From contig BFEA01000293.1 in NCBI GenBank assembly GCA_003427395.1, positions 588,856-648,639 of the forward strand: DNA of 59,784 bases, given 5' to 3'. Shown here piece after piece: positions 52,731 to 59,784 of this stretch. The position numbers and the translations under genes are program-made. Numbering within the stretch: position 1 is the stretch's first letter; each line of letters begins with the position of its first letter. The notes under the pieces were generated by a model that was not told the DNA's origin, ran no database searches, and saw nothing but the letters and a program-made list of their open reading frames with translations. Origin of the DNA: Chara braunii. Taxonomy: Eukaryota; Streptophyta; Charophyceae; Charales; Characeae.

Positions 52731-52999
52731 ATGACCATCCACCCATCCATCCATCATCTCTCCACTGATAGGCTCAGTGACTCGACCAAGGACACTGGGT
52801 GGGCCATCCGCACAAACACATACATTGCAGGGATTCTCCCCGGTGGTAATAAAAACTGACGACTGGTGAATGAGGAGATATGAGAATAACAGGACAACAA
52901 GAAGAAGAACCAGAGTAGTTGAGAAATGACAGTTTTTTTTTTTTAAATAATATATTAAAGTAGGCTATATTCTTCTCTCATCTATCTCATCCTCTCACT

Positions 53000-53465
53000 A
53001 GACTACGTATAGTACGGGGGAACACCAACCAACCTGGATCTCTCCCCAGCCCACAGGGTAGGTTGGCACCACAGCAGTGGTGCGAGAGCAAGGCTGTACC
53101 AGTCCCTCGTCATGGTGATGAGGGGTGGGGAGGCATTGCCAATGGGGAAATCGGCGGTGCTAGCGCTGAGCAATGGCCAGTCACTGCACCTCCCCGTAAC
53201 CCCCTCCCTCCCCCCGCCCCCCAATCCCACATGGCGGTGTCTAACGGCCAGTATCGTCGCTCCATAGCAACCAACAACATCAGCCAAGATCCTGCCAATG
53301 CTGGCTTGGGGGGCCAACGGGTTATCTCTAGCTGGTAGAACACCAAGCTTGCCCAGGCACGTGTGTGAGGCCAATGGGGATTGAACCCACGACCACCTGA
53401 ATGCAACTTCTGTGCCTTACCAACTGAGCTAGGCGCGCAGGCCGAAATGGCAGTTCGCTACGTGC
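53000..53465 (-). repeat. tRNA-derived SINE (family S2)
   Basis: On the minus strand the head at 53447-53375 reads 'gcgcgcctagctcagttgg' (near-perfect A box), then about 35 bases on 'gtgggttcaatcccc' (B box), the layout of an RNA polymerase III promoter in a tRNA-derived SINE. An unrelated body of about 370 bp follows towards 53000. A (t)n run at about 52929-52944 could be the complement of its A-rich tail. A tRNA gene itself is excluded, since no acceptor stem pairs around the boxes. Confidence 0.65.
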
Positions 53466-54045
53466 TGAATAAGAACGCCTGCTCAAGCCAAGAAAGAGCC
53501 TTCCACAGAGATTGTCCAATACGTGGCAAACTTGTGAGCATAGTAAATGACACATTGTGATAGAAGAATGGGCACTCTACAGGTCAACAGGCAAACGAGC
53601 CTCTCAGAAGCACATGAACGAGCCGCAAACAGCATCTGGCTTTCATACCAATTCAGCAACTTGTCCAGTTTCTGAGATACTATTACTGTTCTTGCGTCGG
53701 ACACCTTTTTATGACGTTCTTAGTCAAGGCTGAGAGTGAGAGGAACAAGAGGGACAGGCAATCTGACAGTCAATCCTCCATGTTGGAGCAATCAATGCTG
53801 GTCAGGGGTCCTTCGGCCGAGACGGAAGCAAGCAAAGACTGGGTATTCTTTGTACTCAGTTTTTCTTTCCTGCCGGTGGAATGGGACTGAACTGACATTG
53901 CCCAGAATGGAAAAGGAGCCAGGACCATAAGGACCTGTTTTTTTTTTTTGGGGGGGGGGGGAGAATAAGAACGCCTGCTCAAATAAGCGTTCTCCTCCTC
54001 ATCACACCCAAGCAAGAATGTCCCAGGTCCTGACTGGGGAGTAGA
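53466..54045. other. No recognisable gene; T/G homopolymer at 53938-53961
   Basis: Unique intronic sequence. The poly-T/poly-G run may be an assembly weak spot. Confidence 0.5.
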
Positions 54046-54114
54046 CCTCTCAATACCGTACCAATCCTTCTCTCTCTCTCACTCGAGTACACCTCTCAAT
54101 ACCGTAACAATCCT

Positions 54115-54156
<42 letters not shown>

Positions 54157-54178
54157 GCACACACACGCACACACACAA
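54046..54178 (+). repeat. Short duplication plus (TC)n(AC)n microsatellite
   Basis: 'cctctcaataccgta.caatccttctctctctc' appears twice (about 54048 and 54092), followed by (TC)n to about 54134 and (AC)n with two G interruptions to 54178. Confidence 0.9.
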
Positions 54179-54382
54179 GTACTACTAACAAATACATACG
54201 AATGAGCATCATTAAGAGTATAGACGATATGAAGATCAGAAATGAAATGAACGGAAGTATGAAGATGAAGGACGGACACAAAGGCTGTATAAGCTGAAGA
54301 TCTGAAGTGAAATGAACGGGAGTATTAAGCTCTGAAGAGATATACAGGAGCATTCCTTCCTTTTCACTCTGCCTCCTGAAAT

Positions 54383-54500
54383 AACGTGCAAGTGGGCCGT
54401 GAAGGCACATGGGGATGTGGGCAGCTGCCGCTCAACCACAGTCAACGTGGGCAGCCTTGTGCGTAAGAGACACAGTAAAAGGGGAGCTGCAAGAACAATG
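54383..54500 (+). repeat. Repeat family R4, copy 4
   Basis: 'tgcaagtgggccgtgaaggcacatggggatgtgggcagc' continuing 'tgccgctcaaccacagtcaacgtgggcagccttgtg' is close to copy 1 (34318-34425). It shares its 5' part with copies 2 and 3. Confidence 0.8.
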
Positions 54501-54599
54501 AAAGGGGTACCCCAAGGACAACCAAAAAACTATCCAATTATAACATTGCTTTAATATGTTGGACATCTCAAATGCTCTCGTTGTCTGCAATAGGACAAC

Positions 54600-54800
54600 G
54601 ACTGCTTTGATTCTGAATCTATTCACCTGGGTGGAATTGGGGCTGTTGTGGGGAAAATCTAAAACACACACACACGAGGTAAAGTTACTGCGATTTTGGA
54701 TCTACTCATCTGGGTGGAACAGTGGATGTTGTGGTGAACATTCACAACACACACACAAACACATTCTCTATCTCTTGCCTCCCCCCCCCCCCCCCCCCCT
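54600..54800 (+). repeat. Duplication of about 85 bp and a poly-C run
   Basis: 'gattctgaatctattcacctgggtggaattgggg...tgttgtggggaaaat' with (CA)n recurs as 'gattttggatctactcatctgggtggaacagtgg..tgttgtggtgaacat' with (CA)n. A 19-bp poly-C run follows at 54781-54799. Confidence 0.75.
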
Positions 54801-54839
54801 TCTCACTCCCTCTCTCACTCGCTGTGGTGCCCCAGGAGG

Positions 54840-55230
54840 ATGACTGAGAAGGGGTCAGGTTGTCGGCGGAGGTGAGTCGAGGGGAGAGACAAGAGGAAGC
54901 AGACGATAGGGAAGAAGAGGGCAACAAGGGGGAGAGAGGAGGAATGAGAAGAGCAGAAAGAGGATGATGAAGAGAAAGATAAAGAAACACGTGAGCAGGA
55001 AACAGGTGAGAAGGAAGAGAAGAAAGAAGAGGAGGAAGACGAGGAGGACGACGAGGAGGAAGGAAAGTACAGGAGGAAGACAAGACAAAGAACAGGAGGA
55101 AGAAAATAGGTAGACAAGGTCGACGAAGAGGAGGAAGAAGACATTTGGATGAAGTAGAGAAGGGAGAAGAGGAGCAGGAAGAGAACAAAGAAGAGGAAGA
55201 AGACAGGAAGTTGAGGGAGAAGTGCTCACT
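54840..55230 (+). repeat. Polypurine tract of about 390 bp
   Basis: Almost only A and G on the plus strand, with (gag)n, (gaa)n and (gac)n words. Such strand asymmetry can form triplex structures. Serine-rich minus-strand reading frames here are composition artefacts. Confidence 0.8.
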
Positions 55231-56199
55231 TATGTTTGCAGGGAGAGGGACATAGTGATGGCATGTATGGTTGATCCTCACCTCCTGTAGCTTCTTGGGG
55301 GCATGGGATGATCCTTCCCCATGCAGAATGTTCAAATTTGAAAGCCCGATCTGGGCCATTCGATCTGTAAGATCTACGGGCCAGATATAGCCTTTTTCTT
55401 GACTGGGAACTTCGACCTGGGGTCCGGCCCTGCATGTCCAACCCCTCCTGACCACCCAGGCCAACTGCGGACAAATTTCGGGCCCGGTGCTGTTCTGCGG
55501 CAGGCCTGGAAATTTTGGGTGGGGAATGTCCATTCAGGTGTCTGGTCCGAAGAACCTGGACACTCTGGAGGCCCCTGGACATCTGGGCCGGCTGCCTAAA
55601 ACACAAAGGCTCTATGTTTGGCACATGACAGTAGTAGTGTCCCTGGGTCAGAGTAGGCACCCATGGTTTCTCCAATACGAGTGAAGCTCCAGAGGTGTTT
55701 TGCAAGGTGTTCTTCACTGCAAGTATATTCGGCACTCTACCAGTTGTCATTCTGTTTTTATGCTGCAGTAGCCATGTTCTTTTTGGCCCCCATAACATCA
55801 AGGCTTGATCCCCTGCTTCCCCTTCCCTTTACCCTTTGGTGAAACTCCGCTGGTCCGTATCCTTCTCTCCTCTGCATCCCTATTTGTTCTGTGTGAATGC
55901 TAGGAGCAGTTTCTATTACTTTCTAACCAATCAAAAGAGGTTGCTGGCTGCTGTGGGGTAGGAGTTGGCACTGAATAGATGCGCAATAAGTAATTTTCGG
56001 AAATGGGTCGTTTCTATCAGGCTTGCATTGGAAGTTTTTTCTTTGAAGTGGCACGACCCTGATTTTCTCCGCATTTCTTGAAAATTAGATCAATCATCAA
56101 TATCATTTTGGTCCAAGGGACCCCGAATCAGACATGAAACTGATCATATGCTGCTTGCCTCTTTGGTTGGTGATTTGAGAGCAATCTGGAGAGCAGAAA
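55231..56199. other. No recognisable gene
   Basis: Two overlapping minus-strand frames (to 55533 and 55801) stay open over 55250-55530, but their sequences share no family motif, and one runs into the polypurine tract. The stretch 55800-56200 is unique. Confidence 0.4.
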
Positions 56200-56345
56200 G
56201 AGGGCTGGTGCACCAAGGGGCCTAGGTCAGTTGCTACACCCATAAACTGTTGAAATACAGACCCGAGTTCGGATCCAGATACAATCAGACAAACAGAATA
56301 AAATAAGTTCCGACTTGCCTGGGCCCGGTTAGTTCAAGGATGATA
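56200..56345 (+). repeat. tRNA-derived SINE family S1, copy 3 (best preserved)
   Basis: 'gggcctaggtcagttgctac' (A-box-like) is followed about 25 bases later by 'cagacccgagttcggatcc' (B-box-like). The matched minus-strand copies are at 40241-40370 and 34741-34832. An A-rich run begins at about 56367. The copy ends about 120 bp before the acceptor of exon D. Confidence 0.65.
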
Positions 56346-56488
56346 CGTCAAGGCCATTGCCCTTAGAAAAAAAAGGAAGGAATAAGAAAGGAAAAAAATA
56401 AAGAAAGAGCGCTAGTGCATAGCAAAAGCGAAGTGAGAGTTGTGGGGAGTGCCAACTTATGCGGTTTTTGTTTTGTTTCTAATTGCAG

Positions 56489-57072
56489 ATCACATTGAAA
56501 TCATGACTGGCTCACAGGAGCCCAGTTCTATCAACATGTGGGAAAACGTGATGTGCGGTGTGAGGCTTGTTGCAGAGGCAGCAGCTCAGTTAGAACAGCA
56601 GGCCATGGTGGATCAAGTGTCTGAATTGGATGAGGAGAGGAGAATCAGTGGACAAATGGAGTCAGTGCATCACAAACCAGTAACGCAGACTGCGTTGCTC
56701 AACCAGAAGGGAGGTACAATCAACCAGACCTCTGATCATCTCTTGCAAGAAGGTGTGCACACCCTGCAAGATGGAGTAAGTAGATCTGAACATGAAGATG
56801 GCATCGGTACATCCCATGCAGTGATTGCTAGTTCTAGTATGGGCTCCGAGGAGTTGGGTCTTCTGCAACAGCCAGGGAACAGGCCCAGCTCTGCTGCAAC
56901 TATCAGGGAGTTGCCTCTTTGTGAATGCGACAATGCTGCATCTGGCAGGGTGGATATTACTAAAGACTCTGCTGCTAATGGACTGGGTAGTGCAAATGCA
57001 GACCTGGGGGCAGAGAAGGTGAAGCTTCAGCTATATCCAATTGATGATATAACGCGGAGATCTCTGGCCAAG
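56489..57072 (+). CDS. TKI1-like protein, exon D
   Basis: A 584-nt exon between acceptor 'ctaattgcag' and donor 'gccaag|gtaggg'. Its first two bases complete the codon opened by exon C (phase 1), giving ...KK-D-HIEIM. It contains MWENVMCGVRLVAEAAAQLE, matching the conserved K-W-E-x-x-x-x-G-V-x-L-V-A-x-A-A-x-x-L-E helix of plant TKI1. It ends KVKLQLYPIDDITRRSLAK, matching K-L-x-L-Q-L-F-P-I-D-x-x-T-R-R-S-L. The connecting part is Ser/Gly-rich and unlike land plants. It ends in phase 0. The open frame continues ten codons past the donor, so an unspliced end is possible but less likely. Confidence 0.8.
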
Positions 57073-57457
57073 GTAGGGAAATCGCATGCCACCTTACTTC
57101 TTTGAGGCAACCCCTGTGAGAATGTCACATGCTTTGCCCTATTCACCACCATGTGGAGGAATGAGCTATTTGGCCAACTGCATGCTACACCTGAAGTTTA
57201 TATCATGAAATCATCAGAACATCTTGTCCAATCCTCTCAAATCTGAAGTTGAATTATGATCAGCACTATCTTTTGCCTTTCTTGTATCTTGGCCTTGGGT
57301 TCCCGTTCCTTCACAAGAAAGTGGTAATTCTGTTAGCCCTTGGTAATTGCTAAGCCCATTGATCCTAAAAGTAGGACGAATGGAACACACATACCTAAGC
57401 ACAGAAATGGCCCCATATTGCAGCATGGGTCCTTTTTTTTCCCCCCTTTTCTTTCAG

Positions 57458-57547
57458 GAGATAGTGGTTCAATTGCGGCGTGGATCCTGCTTGATGCAGA
57501 ACGACGATGTTGGTGATCTCATGACTGTCAGCGCCACACCGACATGA
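57458..57547 (+). CDS. TKI1-like protein, possible exon E
   Basis: After a 385-bp intron, the pyrimidine-rich acceptor 'cccccttttctttcag' opens a phase-0 frame EIVVQLRRGSCLMQNDDVGD to a TGA at 57545-57547, compatible with exon D. In plant TKI1 the next segment is a beta-strand-like L-x-L-x-L pattern. The match is only in hydrophobic spacing. The antisense gypsy fragment begins within or next to this exon, so it could be a truncated exon, an alternative end or chance. Confidence 0.35.
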   Translation, partial: EIVVQLRRGSCLMQNDDVGDLMTVSATPT

Positions 57548-58590
57548 GAACATGTGCACCCTTCGTCAAGTGATAGTCAATGACCAAGTTAGCATCATGA
57601 CCGCACTTTGTGGGAGGGCGGATGGTGTGACGAAGTCCATAGAGAAGGATTGCCAACGACCCTCCAGTATGGGAAGAGGCACCTAGGGAGTATGAAGGGA
57701 CGGTCTTACGTCCCCCCAAACTTACGTAGATGTCGTAAAAGTCGGGGCAGCAAGGATAATGGGTGCGAAATGAAGCAGTAACTGAATTGTTAGTGGTGGT
57801 GACTGAGATGGCAAACATCGTGACGGCGTCGTGATGGAGATCAAGGCGCGGAGACAAGGCGTATGTGACTGAGTTCCACTCTCCACGAATATGATGAATG
57901 GTGGAGGTGAAGTCGGATAACTCACGCTACCAATGTGCCTATTGAGGTGAAAGCTCGACTTTCTTGAGGAAAGTCGCGACAACGGAGTTGTCCGTGAGCA
58001 CAGTGCTATGTGTGTTTTGCAGACAATCACGCCAGTGCCGAGTGGCATAAACTACTGTGAGAACCTCACATTCGTCGATTGTGTAGTTTATCTCGGCGGG
58101 CAATAACTGACAAAAATAATAGGCAATTGGACACTCCCTAGCATGAGCCTCGACAGTCCCACCCTCCACAATGATCGGAGAATAGTTGATAGGTGGACTG
58201 TGAGTGGAAAGAAGTGGTGGAAGGGTAGGCATCCGAGAAGCAGTGGCAGTAGGGGGAGAAAGAAAACAAGGGATACGAAGAAAAGAGGAGCCAGGCATGG
58301 GAGGAAACGTCTGGGAAAGTACAACCCTTACCGCAAATCTGACGCATTCGCGGTGATAATAAAGAGGAATCAAAATTAGAGAGATGAAGAACGAACACAC
58401 AAGGCATCGCCTTCTTGAGGGCGCGAAAAGCGTCCTCATGGAGGGGTGTCCAGGTGTACGGCTCGTTCTTGCAAAGGAGAGTGGAGGTAAGGACGTAGGA
58501 TTGCCTATCGTATCCCATGAGCTTATTATAATAACTAGTTAGACCTAAAAAAGCTACGAAGCTGCTTGGTGGATATGGGGGCAAGCCAAT
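57530..58590 (-). pseudogene. Reverse transcriptase thumb, RNase H and integrase start (fifth element)
   Basis: 58584-58380: FVAFLGLTSYYNKLMGYDRQ, LLCKNEPYTWTPLHEDAFRA, LKKAMPCVFVLHLSNFD. RNase H: a degraded first Asp strand runs into FAVRVVLSQ, then a Ser/Pro-rich insertion of about 50 residues, then ECPIAYYFCQLLPAEINYTI, DECEVLTVVYATRHWRDCL (catalytic Glu kept) and TVLTDNSVVATF (Asp kept). A frame change near 57950 gives VTYALSPRLDLHHDA (usual VADALSRR) and HYPCCPDFYDIYVSLGGRKT, leading towards integrase. The insertion inside RNase H is unusual. Confidence 0.75.
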
Positions 58591-59480
58591 CCATGATAGC
58601 AGTAGTATTTGTGTCGTTCATGTGGAGACCCTTCTAAAACACGTGGTGTCCAAAGAAGTCCACTTTGCGTTGGGCAAAGCGACAGTTATTGAGCTCAGCG
58701 GAAAAGCCATGCTATCGTAAACGTTGTAGGACACCCCGACGGAGTTCGATATCGTCATCTAAGGTAAGATTATATATTAAAATCTTGTCTTGGCACACGA
58801 AATTTACTTTTCAAGGGTTTTCTTGAAACTATTGTTCATCACCGTTTGGAACATGGCGGGTGCATTGGTGAGGCTGAATGGTATTATCGTGAACTCATAA
58901 TGTTCGAAGCGTGATCGGAAAGCGGTCTTCTAGTCCTCTTTAGCGCGGATCCGGTGGTAATCACTTTGAAGATCATGGGGTGCATCCTAAGGACAGGTAC
59001 TCGGTTTGAAAAAAAAACAGTCAAATGAGCTCCTCAAGCTGACACTTGAGTTTCATAGCCTTTGGAATTGAGAAGGGTGTGCCGGATGGTGAACACGATA
59101 GTCAGACACGAGCTGGATTGAATGCTCTATACGGCGCATTGGAGGAATCCTGCTAAATGAAAAATAGGGGGAAAGACGTTGTGGTACTCTCAAATCTGGT
59201 TATGAATGGGCTGCTCTAAGTCTGTTGTGAACTTAGTGGGTTCCTTAGCGTCTGCCTGATGATGAGGAATGCACGTGGACGCGGCAGTGGACGATGTAGG
59301 AGCCTGGGATGTCAAAGCAGTATCAACAAGCTGAAAGGTAGATGTAGTGATGGGACGCGCGAAGATAGAGGAAGGGTCAGTTGGATTGAGCTCCAACGGT
59401 ATAAGCTCAACATTCTCGCAAATAGTATCATAATGGAGGAGGTCCATAACATTGACCATGTAAAGTGTCAAGTGGGCGAA
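58591..59480 (-). pseudogene. Linker and reverse transcriptase fingers/palm (fifth element)
   Basis: The frame at 59471-59190 is a Thr/Pro-rich linker ending TKFTTDLEQPIHNQI, typical of the segment before gypsy polymerase. Downstream, about 58990-58830 gives DLQSDYHRIRAKED, a stop (usual Trp or Tyr), then [20 protein letters not shown] and [15 protein letters not shown]. The motif with YxDD is degraded at about 58790. The first catalytic Asp (D-L-Q-S-D-Y) is kept. The remaining 59481-59784 shows no motif. Confidence 0.75.
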
Positions 59481-59784
59481 CTGGCGGGGAGCGGTGATGG
59501 GATCTGGAGGGGTGATCGTCTTAGGGAGTTAAGTGAGTTGGGGTGTCGCCTATGGTTTTGAGGAAGGGGATACAATGGGTAAGGCCGCACGTTGTTTTCA
59601 GAACGAGTGTCTCGGTCTCCTATTTAGCCTCTGTCAAGCGGAATGGACGGGACCACAGAGTGGCAAGGATGAAGTCGTACAGGCTGTCCATTACATTAAA
59701 ATGTGCAGAGGAGTGGAAGTGTGTACTATCCGACATCTGAAGCGGAAGGGAAAAACAGAGGCTAGGGACTGTCTGATCGAATAA

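Larger units (their letters stand above)
57530..59784 (-). mobile_element. Fifth Ty3/gypsy fragment, antisense, reaching the window edge
   Basis: Minus strand from right to left: a pre-polymerase linker, reverse transcriptase, RNase H and the first part of integrase, cut at about 57530 near its second His (DYHLTKGAH). No LTR or primer-binding site is in view. Frames are broken by several stops. Sequence style differs from the other elements, so this is a separate lineage. Confidence 0.8.

Noticed and set aside
53375-53450. Possible tRNA gene on the minus strand
   Set aside because: A and B boxes are present but the flanks do not pair as an acceptor stem and the anticodon arm is not formed. 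It fits a SINE head better.
54742-55533. 263-codon minus-strand Ser-rich frame
   Set aside because: Most of it is the complement of the polypurine tract. No motif and no splice support.
55226-55801. 191-codon minus-strand frame
   Set aside because: It overlaps another open frame on the same strand, has no recognisable family, and its length is compatible with chance in GC-rich sequence.

Overview
This window looks like nuclear DNA from a large, repeat-rich streptophyte genome; a charophyte alga such as Chara is my best guess. That rests on a plant-type TKI1-like (SANT/Myb) gene, very large introns filled with Ty3/gypsy chromovirus remnants, decayed DNA with organellar-type group II intron and tRNA motifs, and many GA/TC and AC microsatellites. 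The species is inference. There are no operons and no CRISPR.

Backbone: one recognisable cellular gene runs left to right across most of the window. Four plus-strand exons (10656-10765, 35981-36065, 40662-41505, 56489-57072) have GT/AG borders and compatible phases (2, 0, 1, then ending in phase 0). Joined, they follow the order of Arabidopsis TSL-kinase interacting protein 1 as I remember it. A fifth exon (57458-57547) is phase-compatible but weak. The introns are about 25.2, 4.6, 15.0 and 0.4 kb. The exons for the first part of the SANT domain were not found and probably lie upstream of the window.

Layout: 0-1 kb, GA-rich duplicated sequence. 1.0-4.15 kb, decayed organelle-like DNA (group II intron motifs, tRNA-Gly and tRNA-Ile remnants) interrupted by a tRNA-derived repeat. 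4.33-4.70 kb, a hAT-type MITE with an 8-bp target duplication. 6.4-8 kb, an LTR-element remnant with a minus-strand primer-binding site. 9.4-9.8 kb, a LINE reverse-transcriptase fragment. 10.7-36 kb, the first giant intron: tandem repeats, a gypsy gag remnant (18-19 kb), a complete LTR-to-LTR chromovirus that has lost its reverse-transcriptase core (20432-28235), and a second badly decayed chromovirus (29.3-33.9 kb). 36-40.7 kb, the second intron: a solo LTR of the same family, an antisense ubiquitin-S27a pseudogene and a 451-bp tandem duplication. 41.5-56.5 kb, the third intron: an antisense gypsy element (43.2-47.5 kb), a dense array of TGACGTGGCA motifs ahead of a gag-like reading frame (48.6-51.9 kb), and SINE-like repeats. 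57.5-59.8 kb, another antisense gypsy fragment reaching the window edge.

Most predicted reading frames are broken transposon genes or low-complexity shadows. The observations most worth following up are the giant-intron TKI1-like gene and the TGACGTGGCA array upstream of the gag-derived frame. Next are the 4-bp target duplications of one LTR family and several short repeat families that I could only define by comparing copies inside this window.
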